Positions 15,001 to 37,200 of a DNA stretch of 64,000 nucleotides are shown in pieces. The translations under genes and the position numbers were made by a program. This DNA comes from Lagopus muta (lineage: Eukaryota > Chordata > Aves > Galliformes > Phasianidae), in assembly GCF_023343835.1 (NCBI RefSeq), contig NC_064437.1, forward strand, positions 25,209,001 through 25,273,000, written 5' to 3'. Positions within the stretch are counted from its first letter, which is position 1; each line of letters opens with the position of its first letter. The notes below the pieces were generated by a model. That model saw only the letters and a list, made by a program, of their open reading frames with translations, had not been told where the DNA came from and searched no databases.

Positions 15001-16300
15001 TGTAGCTTTTCATTTCCTAACACCATTTCAGACCCACCTGAAAAGCTTATTTACTGCAACTATTTGCTCCGCCTTTCCCTCACATTATTATTCTTTGTGT
15101 ATTAATAAACGCGCTGTTTCAAATACCAGTGTAATTAAGGGCACTCAGAGCACACAAGAGAGGGAAGACAAACTGCAAGAGGAAGAACAAACAGGAAAAA
15201 GATAGCCTGGGGGTTCAGAGGTAAAAGCATCTCAACCTCCAGCTGGCAGCATGCAGCAGGATTCACAGAGGTTTGTTTTGGAGGAAAAGGAAAGGATACC
15301 TCTCAGTTGTCACAGGAACTTTTGGAAGCCAACTGTATGTAGGTGTTGTAATATATTCTGTCTGGTTGCAATTTCCACTTGCATTAGTGATGGTGGAGAG
15401 GGAAAATACTCACGATACAGTTCACACAGGGAGAAGTAACTCTTTGCACAGCCTACATCCAGCCTACACCTGTTCTGTGGTGACTTTTCACACCCACAGC
15501 CTTACAAAACAAACGCTTCTAACAAGCCCAACTGCTCATTTCTTACCTTCAGTCTGAGCTGTGCCCTCATCACACGAAGCTGCCGCCTTTTCTTCACAGA
15601 GCTCACAGCTGTAGAAATGCTGCTCTTGGCTGGTGAGCTGCAGCACCTTCTGCCTTCTACAAAAGGCCAAAGCACTTGCTGCCCTTCCCCTGCTGCCTTT
15701 TATACCCCTCTGCAGGCCCACCAGCCTCCCAGCTGTGGGACTGCCACCGTGATTGCTTGTTTTTTAACCCTTCCTCCTCTGCATTAGAAGAAATCTGTTC
15801 TGCTACCAGCCCTAGAGACTGCTAGAGAACTGGGGCTGCTGAGGACTCCCGCAAACAGGTCTCACGTTTGTGACAGACGATTTGATGGTGCCCTTTCAGA
15901 GAGCTGCCCTGAACCTTACTAGGTGAGCAGCTACGCAGCTCAGACTGGGCATGCTGTGCTGCCTCTGCTTTCTGTTTCTCTCGGAAACGCTCAGCAGCAT
16001 TTTCTCTTTAAGTGCTCATTCATCTCTTAGGTTTAATATTTTGACTCGCATCACTTCTGCTTAGTTCATGTGAATGGTACTTGTGCATTGGCATGGACGT
16101 GGAGTGAAAAAATGAATCAATGTGGGCAGTCCCCTTCACGAAGGATCTGTTTGGCAGTTTGCACAAAGGAATTTCTCCAAGGAAATGGTTTGTTTTGTTC
16201 CCAACACTTTGCTGCCCGACTCCTAGCGACACAGAGCTCTGTCGAAATTGCTTCATCTCGCAGTCCAGCCTCCGCATGCCTGGTATGTTCAGAGCTCCCT
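1..16300. other. Non-coding stretch, probably the large first intron of ABL2
   Basis: I find no convincing coding exon in these 16 kb. The open frames are short, lack splice-site support and resemble no family I know. ABL-family genes have a distal first exon, encoding the myristoylated N-terminus, that is separated by a very long intron from the proximal first exon. The proximal exon is at 16465, so this stretch fits that intron and the distal exon would lie upstream of the window. The only repeat I recognise is a CR1 tail near 5.06 kb. It could also include intergenic DNA or enhancers, which I cannot identify by eye. Confidence 0.6.
5036..5092 (+). repeat. CR1 LINE 3' tail fragment
   Basis: The stretch reads like the conserved 3' end of avian CR1: a GTTGGAACTGGATGATC block, then a TTTAAGGTCCCTTCCAACC block, then a degenerate TTCTATGA-like end. 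CR1 copies are usually truncated at the 5' end, and only the tail is recognisable here. It lies in the presumed ABL2 first intron. Confidence 0.85.
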
Positions 16301-16371
16301 GGGAAGCTCCACCCTTCCTAACCAAATAACCGCAGCTCCCTTGTTCCTCCTCCACCCGTAGGCTGCGCTTG

Positions 16372-16464
16372 CTTTTCCATTGGCTGCCAGTACTGTCTGC
16401 ACGTGGTGGCAGCCCAGCACTTCTCGTGGCAGTTAGTTGGCCTTTTGCTTGCTGTGCAGCAGGC
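16372..16464 (+). promoter_or_regulatory. Candidate proximal promoter and 5' UTR of ABL2
   Basis: An inverted CCAAT box (ATTGG) lies at 16379-16383 and a CACGTG E-box at 16400-16405, both within 90 bases of the ATG. No TATA box is visible. The transcription start cannot be placed from sequence, so some of this may be 5' UTR. ABL genes are known to use alternative promoters for their two first exons. That these motifs function here is inference. Confidence 0.4.
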
Positions 16465-28491
<12,027 letters not shown>

Positions 28492-30087
28492 CTACTGTCA
28501 ATCTGGGTAAGAGAAATACACGTGGGGTGGGGGGGACTCTTTTCTGTACTGATGCTTTCAAAAGGAAAGACTGATACTTGAGTATGTGAAGTACCTCAGA
28601 TCACTGAGTTCTCACGTTTACAAGTTCATCTCAGAAAATGGGGATGGAGAGGGTAGATTCAAGCTGTAAGGGGCAGAACATCAAGTATTTGTCCCTACCT
28701 TGCCAGTCTGATCTGCTCGGTTTGGCGAGGCAAGGAAGATCCTTGCTCCTCCCTTTGACAGGCAGGAGAATCGATGGCAGGTTCTCGCTCTGGGAAGGAC
28801 GGTCTGGCAGCCGGAGTACTGGAGTGGCTGCCGGCCCCTTGGCTGTACAGACGCACCCCATCAGCACTAACACACGCTTTTGGGCTCCTGACAAGGCGAG
28901 GAAGGGCCCCGGGGCTCTGCTGGTACCAGCTGCTGAGCAGTCCTGGCTGGGCAGCTCTGAAGGAGCAGGCTGTGTGCAGCTGGGGGCAGGTCTAATGCAC
29001 TGACAGTATTCAGAGCTGCTGGAGGTGGATGCACTAGCCTCAGTGGCTTACTTCCACAGTGCTGTTGCTGCTGTAATGAGAACTGCAAAGTTAGTTAATA
29101 TATGAAATTATCCCTTTTCCCTCCTGTCACCTCATCTTCCACATGTTCTCGTCTTCATTGTAGCTGAGGCATCAGGAATGCTGGGCAGACTTACCACTGG
29201 AATTACCCCCTTCCCACCATACTGCCTTCACACAGTTGATTCCTATATCTAGTGGTCTAGCATGAGTGCTGCTTGATGGTCGTTGGTTGTTGTGAGTAGT
29301 TTGGGGCTCTTACACAACTTGCCAGTGTTAATGGGATGGGGTGGGGTGTTTTTTGTTTTTTTTTTAAGCTCTAGGTTGTTTTTAACTCCTGTTACCAGGT
29401 TGACTCCCCAGTTCAGTTTCAGCACCTTGAGGCCCAGGGGAGGCAAGGCAGAACCTCTGCCACCAGCAGCCCCTGGCTGCAATCAGCAGGCAGTGCTGGA
29501 GCCAGGAGAACAGCCTGGCCTGCCTGCAGGTCTCCCTGCACCGCTCCCTCCTCCTGACACAGCACAACCACATCACAGCGCTTTCTGGGATTTGTTGCTT
29601 ACCAATCTTGCAGGCTTCCACTATCTGGGAGCGTGAAGGTGACTAGGTATGTCAACACGTGAGTTACAGCCATCTTTTTTTAGTTTATGTATTTTGACAA
29701 CTGGACCAGAATCTTCTGCTGTGTAAACTGCATTCTGCCCGAAACGTGACAGAAGCGTTAGGGCTTCTTGGAGAGCTCCCACTGTAGTATGGTCTCTGCT
29801 GGTCTACTGACAATCCCAGAAGGCAGGCAGTCATGTGGCTGGTCTCCTTCCGTCCTGGTGCTGTTGGTTGACTGTTGTGGCCTCAAAAAGCTGGTGTTCT
29901 GTGCATGTGCACAGCTCCCTGAGAGTTAAAGGAGTGGCAAGTACAGAGACCTCAACTACTTGTTGGTTAGAGAGAAGAAGCAAACAGGCCTGATACCTGC
30001 ATCCAAATACCCGTTACCCTGCATGCTGCTGCTCACTTCACACTGTTTGTGATGACAGAGGATCTGGCTTGCTTTGCACCTTAAATC

Positions 30088-30104
30088 TTTTTTTTTTTTT
30101 TTTT
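30088..30104 (+). repeat. T17 homopolymer tract
   Basis: An uninterrupted run of 17 T inside the ABL2 3' UTR. It is probably length-polymorphic. It could be a decayed retroposon tail, but nothing flanking supports that. Confidence 0.9.
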
Positions 30105-32497
30105 CTAAACTGCTTTTTTAACTTGTTTTTAAAGCGTGACTGTGCTGCTTTTAGGTTGAGCATTTAGAGTTGAGCTGGAGCACAGGTGTGAATTCAGATG
30201 GTTGGCACTCAGGCATTCCTTGTCTGCCTCCAAGCATTGCCCTGTTGGTGCTCAGAAGCAGGCTGGACCTCTTGGCACATGCCACCGTTGTTTCCATGGA
30301 GCACGGTGAGGTGTGGCCTGAACCATTCTTAGTAATGTGCCCGTGTCTGAGAATCCTCATATTATTGACTAGTCTGTGGTAGATAAAGTTGTGTGTCACG
30401 CTGCATGAATGTGCACCAGTGGAGCAGTATGCGAGGTGAAATGGACCACGTGTGCTTCACTGTCAAAGTGGGTGAGATAATGAAAAAAAAACAAACAATC
30501 CTTCCACCCCATTCAGTAGGTATTAAGGTGAATGAATCGTTCCTACAAGTCGGCAAGCTGATCCCTTTGTGGGTTAGTCATCCTTACCTCGTGGCACCAA
30601 GCCCACCTGGAAGAGCCTGCTGTCTCCTTCTGCGAGATTTCCAGCTTGTCCTGGATCTACTCTGGGTCTTGCACTTCAGCTGCAGGCCCCTGGGGCAGTT
30701 ATTCAGCAGGGAGGCAGAGCACCTAACAGTTATCTTGTAGACTTTACCGAGGGCTTTTGTGGTTTACCTTATCTGCTTCAGTCATCTTTATTGAACGTGT
30801 GCATCACTGCACACCAAATTAGCTGCCTTTGGAAAGCTGACCCGTAAAGGGAAAAAATCTTAAGGCGTTGCTTCATGTTGCCTTCTTAACAATCAGGAGG
30901 AGTGCAAGGGTATGAGAGCTTTCTTGGTGTCAGAAAGGCTGGTCCTGTTTGCCCTGCAGACAATCGTGTGGTTTCATCACTGTACTGCTTTTCAGCCCAG
31001 TAAAAGCCGACTGGAACTGAAGTGGTTATTCTCAGGGGAAAGGTATTTTAACCAGAACGTTTTAAAAGTGTTATTCCAGTTCTGCTGAGTATTTTAAAAG
31101 AAGCTTTTTAAAATTTATTTTTTCCTGAATGTAGGTCTTCCAGAAAAGCTCCTGCAAAAGTGACAGAATAGCAAACAATTCCTGGAATTTTTAATTAACA
31201 GAACACACCCCTTTCCACTCTTTCATACCCTGCTTAAGAAACAAACTGTGCCCCTGCAGAGGGCTGGCTACCCTCCCCATGTCTGCTTTCTTTGAGTGCT
31301 GCCTGTTTTTCCTCCCCCCCAGAGGTAGCTGGCAGGGACAAAGCTGTGGGCAGTTAGAAGAAGCAGAATTCACCTGCTCTCCCAGGATCACAAACAGTTG
31401 GGGCAGCTTCTCTCCCACCACTATTACAGGTCCTCTCCCTCTGCTAGATTTGCCTTTCTGTTCAGCCTTAAAGGTCTCAACCGTAGCAGCTTCTCTGCTT
31501 TCAGCTTTGCGCACAGTCTGTGTCAAGTACTGTACGGATGGCAAAGCCCCGTTACTTCTTCCAGTGAAGAGCATCTCTTGCTCCAGCCTTTGTGGATAAG
31601 ACAACCTCCTCTTGTGTTTCCTTTCTTTGCTGTGAGAAGGCCTCGTGTGGTAAAGATGCAAATGCAGCTGGGCTCTCCAACTTGCACTACTATGGCCTAG
31701 AATTGAAGGCAGTCATCTTTGCAGCAGGGGTGGCAAACCGTAGGGACCCGGTGATGGCAAGCTCAGAGCCCAGAGCAAGGCAGTGGGGGGAATTTCTCTC
31801 CCTAGCTCCCAGGGGAGCAGCCGACCCGCAGGTGCAGCTTTCTGCACTGTATGCCCTTCTTAACCCTGGGCGCAGTGCACTTGGCTGGCTGGGGTGGCAG
31901 CACACAACTGGCTGTTCTTCTCACCAGTGCTGGCAGGACTGAATTAAAAGCTTTGGTTTTAGGACTGCATCAAACAGCTGGGAGAGCAGAGCTAAACAGA
32001 GCAGCACTCCTGATGCAGAACACGGGGCTGTTCTCTCTGTTCCTTATCCTCACAGAAGAGGCTTCTCCTGAGCACCACTGGCCCAGTGTCAGCAGGGAGC
32101 AGCTGGTGTAAGAGGCCCGTGGGCCCTGGGGTACTCTCAGGCCCGGAGCTTAGAACAAACCCTCAGCCTGTTCCCTGGTGGTAGGAAGTGACAGCTTCTG
32201 GGACGTAGCTGCAGTAGCTGCAGAGTGAGATATACCCGTACCAAAGGAGGTCATCTTCCCAGCATGGCTGCTGTGCACGAGGGTGTAGAGCCCGCTCAGC
32301 ATGGCATGCTGTGGGCATCAGTACTGAACTCACAGAGGGCAGGAATGGATTAAAATCAAACACATTAATCACCAATCACTCTACAGTGTTGTCAACTGTT
32401 TTGTTTTTAATTGTTATTGTAATATATTTTGGTTGTTTTTCTAATTTAATTCTCTCACTATCGTCTGACTGTGAACTGCGAACAGTGTTAAACTTGA

Positions 32498-32505
32498 TGT
32501 AAATA
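32498..32505 (+). promoter_or_regulatory. Pumilio-type response element in the ABL2 3' UTR
   Basis: TGTAAATA is an exact match to the UGUANAUA consensus bound by PUM proteins. It lies about 66 bases before the poly(A) signal and next to a hairpin. An 8-mer can occur by chance, so function is inference. Confidence 0.4.
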
Positions 32506-32523
32506 AGGCCCTCAGAAGGGCCT
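32506..32523 (+). other. Short GC-rich hairpin near the ABL2 3' end
   Basis: AGGCCCT and AGGGCCT form a perfect 7-bp stem around the 4-base loop CAGA. It starts directly after the Pumilio-type motif and ends 47 bases before the ABL2 poly(A) signal. Its role is unknown. Confidence 0.55.
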
Positions 32524-32570
32524 CTTTGCCTGTCGTTCCACAAAGTTTTGCCAATTTGCATTTTGTTTTA

Positions 32571-32576
32571 AATAAA
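32571..32576 (+). terminator. ABL2 poly(A) signal
   Basis: A canonical AATAAA in an AT-rich context at the end of the ABL2 3' UTR. Cleavage would be expected 10-30 bases downstream, around 32587-32606, beside a genomic A9 run. Confidence 0.75.
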
Positions 32577-32587
32577 GGTTGCAATAT

Positions 32588-32593
32588 TTTATT
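32588..32593 (-). terminator. Second minus-strand AATAAA, possible TOR3A poly(A) signal
   Basis: TTTATT on the plus strand reads AATAAA on the minus strand. It lies only 11 bases from the ABL2 signal, making an inverted pair. If used, TOR3A transcripts would end inside the ABL2 3' UTR. The signal at 32626-32631 would be reached first. Confidence 0.35.
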
Positions 32594-32604
32594 GGCAAAA
32601 AAAA

Positions 32605-34024
32605 ACCACCTTGCCTAGACATTGCTTTATTTATCTAAAGCATGTTTTAACCTGCACTGTACTGTACCCAAAGCCAGTTAACTCAAAAAACCAAAACTTT
32701 GCTGACCTCACGCTGGCTTACACAAGTGACCAAGCAGATCAGCTGGCTGTAAAGCAGAGCCTGAACTGTGCTGTTCTGCAGGGCTGCATCCTCACTGAAG
32801 AGCTGCTTTCCCTCAGGCACCTCTGCTGTTCCCAGGACTGATGTGTGTGATGAAATGACCACCCATCAACCAACTCTGAGCAATGCCTGATAAAAGTAGA
32901 CCTAGCACTTAGGTCCAGCCTCGAGTCAGCAGCCAGGCTGAAGCTAACTTTGTACAGAGAGAAGGAAGACGAGCAGCTCCCTGGCTCACTGCTCCCTGCC
33001 TTGGACCACACAGCCTCATTAGATCGGCGACCTCAGAGGCTGCAGAGCAGTGCTCAGCCTGTCCCTGGAGTTGTGCTGCTCATCACTGGCACTGCTGAGA
33101 GGTTCCAAGCTTAAAATAGATCAAAGGTCCGCACATGAGGTAGCTGAGCCGTCCTTGGCAGCTGCTGATTCACCTCACTGTGCAGCAGCTGTGTTGGAAG
33201 GGAGTTTTGACCTCGAGGTCACAAAGTGATTCTTCTATCACTGTTGAAATATTTTGGTCCATTCTTATCACCTGGCAAGTACCCAGACAGCAAACAGCCC
33301 CTTGGTGTAGTAATGCTGATACCAGCCAAAACCCCACAGCATGCAACATACTGGGGGGGGAAACTATCTTATTCCAGCTCTGAAAACCAGAATTCAACTG
33401 CAACCTGTTCTTTCACCCACTGTCCTCCTCATCTGCCCTTTGCCCGTGTCTGTCTCTCCCCAAACCAGTTCCTGCAATGCAGCAAACATGCTCTTCACCA
33501 AATGGCTCAGGGAAATGATTCCAGCAGGAGCTCACCTCATCCCACAGCTGCTTCCATGGAACAAAGACCAAGAGAGGGGAGAGAAGGTCACTCCAAAGGA
33601 AAAGGCTGTAGGTTTAAAATCTCCAGTGGAGATGAAGCAGTCGTTTTCTGTATGTGACTGAGGAAGCTGTGGACAGGGATGAGGCCGTGGCTTGTGCTGG
33701 ATCAGTCTGGCCTGGGCCTTTGCTTACTGGCAACAAACTGGCAATACCCCACTCACATGAGACTAAGCATCTATCAGCACAACCAAACCACTGCTTCAGG
33801 GTAGGAGGAGGGAGTGAGAAACACCACGTGGACTTAAAAACCCAGCCGAGCTCAGCCTGCTGGCACTCCAACTGCACTTCCTTCCCTGTGAGCAGCCCTC
33901 AGAGTAATATGGAGTTCAGTTCCTGCCCCTGTGCAGGGGTGATCTGCTTGCCTGACCTTGTGCAAGGAGAGCAGCTCCTGGTGTATGGAATCAGCTTCAC
34001 CAGGGATGTAGTCCCACCTGGTGT
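32605..34024 (-). other. TOR3A: TOR3A 3' UTR
   Basis: About 1.4 kb runs from the TOR3A stop to the first AATAAA on the minus strand. No other coding exon or repeat is evident. It meets the ABL2 3' end, so the two genes converge with little or no spacer. Confidence 0.6.
32626..32631 (-). terminator. TOR3A poly(A) signal
   Basis: TTTATT on the plus strand is AATAAA on the minus strand, about 1.4 kb beyond the TOR3A stop. Cleavage would fall near 32596-32616, abutting or overlapping the predicted ABL2 cleavage zone. Confidence 0.6.
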
Positions 34025-34275
34025 TCAAGGAAGGAAGTAATTAATGCGCTGTGATACAGATTTACAGCCTTGTGCAGAGAAAAGCTTCTCCTCCTTGGGG
34101 ACAAACACCATCATCCTGGCAACCTCATCAAGGGCTGCCTCTGTGTAGGGAAGTCCACGGGCCAGGAACGCATCCCGCGCGCAGAGCTTCACGTGGTGGT
34201 ACTCCAGAGGTAGGAATGGCACAAAGAAATCAACCAGGTTCTCTTCAAGGAGACGGCTGCGGGCATAACCATTCT
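34025..34275 (-). CDS. TOR3A: TOR3A coding exon 6 (last)
   Basis: It completes Glu322 and encodes the C-terminal helical subdomain, with LPLEY, CARDAFL and the GCKS motif (Cys392), ending INYFLP and TGA. The acceptor on the minus strand is GCTGCAG|AG. The length is 251 coding bases. Confidence 0.96.
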
Positions 34276-37200
34276 CTGCAGCAAAAAGCAAGACAAAGCA
34301 AACTTCAGCCACCTGAGAGCTGGCAGCTCTGGGGCTGAAAGGGAGCAAGATTGGCTCAGCTCCTCTTCCGATGTGCCTTGCTGCCATGCTCACTAGGCTG
34401 AGCTATGTGGAAGAAGGGAAGGGTATGTCAACACTCTTCCAGATGTTCCTGCAGCACAAAGCTCATAAAAAAGCCCCAGCCTGGTGCTCAGGGGCAGGTT
34501 TGCGACTGGGTAGGCTGCCTGCTACAGCGGCCCGGCTCCTACCTGCAAGCTGCAGCATCTCCAGTCGCAGCTGTTGCTCCAGGAGCTCCATGGGAATCTC
34601 CTCTCGTGCCCGTCCAGCTCTCCAGAAGTCCAGGGTGACCTCATTGATGGCACTGCCACCAATATTGCTGCAGACAGAAGAGAAGTCACTCCACCATGCT
34701 GCCAGGCTCAAATTGCTCAGAGCTGCCAACAGCCTCCTCTATAGGCAGAGCTCAGCAGTTCTGTTTACAACAAAGCAACCACTGTGCCCAGTCAGCACCT
34801 GAAACATTCGCCCAGATGAATGGTGTTCTGAAGGAATCTGTACAGCATCTTCCATCTTGCCAACCCAGGCCTGGGGCAGCTGCTTGCTCTTCCACACATG
34901 GGGCCAGGAGCCAATGGAACCTCTGTTTCTGTCAGTACCCTGCCCTGTCTGGGAAGCCACTGACCCCTCAGGTGACACTTGGCTCCACAGCAAACCCTCA
35001 GTAAGCCACTGCCAAGTCCACGCCAGAGGACAGAGAACATGGCAGGAGTTCCACGAGAAGAAAAGGGCCAGGACAGGGACCTTGCCTGGTGGGGGATACA
35101 GGGTCCAGGCAGCCACCAAGGCTCCCAGGACAGCCCCCACACCTCAGAAGGCAGCCCCTGGTCTCAGCGCCATCCCACCAGGGAGCTGGTGATGCTGGGA
35201 ACCAGCTGCGGTTGCCCAGAGATGGGGAGGAAGCCTTGTCCTTGGAGACACCCAAGGTCAGGATGGATGAGGCTCTGAGCACCTGACTGACCTGTAGGCA
35301 TATCTGTTCACTGCAAGGGAGTTGGGCCAGACGACCTTTAAAGGTCCCTTACAACTCTAATGATTTTGTAATTCTATGTGGGGGACTTGGGTCTCATACC
35401 TATCTTTCCTCGTGTGTCAGAGACTACAGACACATTCCACAGATGGTGGGAAGGTAAAATGAAGAAGCCATCACCACCTCTCTTTGCCACCTTGCCAGCA
35501 CAGCTCATACCCATCCTAATCCCTTTGGCTGAGCAGTGGCCATTTGCTCAAGCCCAGCCACAGCTGCAAATCCAGGCCTCCTCCAGACAAGGCTGGGCCA
35601 GAGCCAGCCCTTCAACAACAGGTCTGTGTCACACTGCCACCAGACATGATGAAACCCCCCCAGGACTGATTGCATACCACTGCAGTTCATGACGCCCTGC
35701 TCTCTCTGCTTGATGACACAAAGGGGCTGACATGGGCATAGGGCTGTGCAGCATGCCAGGTAGGTGGACCAAGGCACCACCGCACAACTGGCAGCACGCC
35801 TACTCTGCCCAGAGTGGACAGGACACATCAGGTCAGCCCTGTAGCACCAGGTCCAGTCAGGTCTTCTACGAGCAGAGAAGCTTCCCTAGGGAACCGCTGA
35901 GCTTGGAGGTACAACTTCCCTTTCAGACAGAGGGGGGAACTGAATACAGTTTCCCCATGTACCAGGCCAGGCAAGGGGGACCTCTCCACATGGCACAGCC
36001 ACATCCCGTAAGGACCTGCAGTCCTGGCCATGCTCCCTGCAGTGCAGGATCTCCCTGCTCGGTCATACAAGGTGCAGGATGACACCACACTATCTCTGAA
36101 CCTCACTGGTGCCCAGGCACCAGCTCAGCTAGGCCACAGCTCCTCAGCAGCAACAAGGAAAGCTGGCCATGGAGGCAACCACCCTTGGAAGAGCTGGGCA
36201 TCTCCTCCCCCACCTCTGCATTCCAAGTCCCTTATATCACACACTTTCAGGAGCTTTGTGCCTCCCCACGTCTTTGGAAGTTACCTGAGGAAGAGGAAGA
36301 TGGATCTCCGGTTATCTTGCTGGCCCTTGTCAGAGCGAGCCATGAAGGGCTTGATGACTTCCAGGAGGCCAAAATGAAGCTTCTCTGCCTCATCAAAGAT
36401 GAACAGTGACTGCTTGCAGAGCTGCACAGTCTCACTTATCTGCTTCTCCAGCTGAACCTGCAGAACAGTGGGCAGGAGTGAGGTGCCAACAACAGGAGAC
36501 AGCATAGAGACTGGGCCTACCCCAGACTCCCTCCCCTCAGCTTTTGCTGCTGAGCATAATGGTACACGGGACATCCCTTTGGTGAGCTGTCCCTTTTGTA
36601 CCCTTTCCCACTTTCTTGTGCACCCCCAACCTACTAGCTGAGGGGCAGAGCGGGAAAAACAGAAAACCTTGAAGCAGTGCCCACACTCAGATCAGTAATA
36701 GCTAGAACAGCAGTGTTACTAGCTCTGCTTCACCCACAGACCTAAAACACAACACAGTGCAGCTGGTACGAAAAAAAAAGAAAAAAGCAACTCCATTCCA
36801 GCTAGACCCAGTACACCAAGACACCACCAGCTCTCACCTTGTAGGAGTCCACGTACTTGTGGTGGGGGAAGTGGAAGAGCGCAATGAACACCCTGACACA
36901 TTCACTCTTCAGCCCGTCCCTGTACAGGTGAGCAGCCACCATGCGGGCCACAAAGTTCTTGCCTGTGCCAGACCAGCCATGGAAGGAGAGGACCAGAGCC
37001 TTCCGAGGCTGCGGGCTCTGCAGGAACCCTCGCACCGCCCGTATGACAATTTCTTTGGCCAAGTGCTGCCCGTGGAGATGCTCACGGAGGTCCAGTTCAA
37101 GCCCTGAAGGAAATACAGCAAAAGCTCAGCCTTTACCTAGAAACCCAGTTGCTGCTGCTGGGAATATGAGAAGACACTGCACAGCAGCAAGCCCACACAG

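Larger units (their letters stand above)
28492..32600 (+). other. ABL2: ABL2 3' UTR, about 4.1 kb
   Basis: No splice-supported coding sequence follows the ABL2 stop, and the first well-placed AATAAA is at 32571. The span contains a 17-T tract at 30088-30104 and, near its end, a Pumilio-type TGTAAATA and a GC-rich hairpin. Long 3' UTRs are usual for ABL2. Shorter forms using non-canonical poly(A) signals are possible. Open frames on both strands (for example 31191-31661, minus) look accidental. Confidence 0.75.

Noticed and set aside
31191..31661. Minus-strand open frame of 156 codons in the ABL2 3' UTR
   Set aside because: It has no splice sites, no recognisable domain and no promoter. It probably reflects chance within a long UTR.
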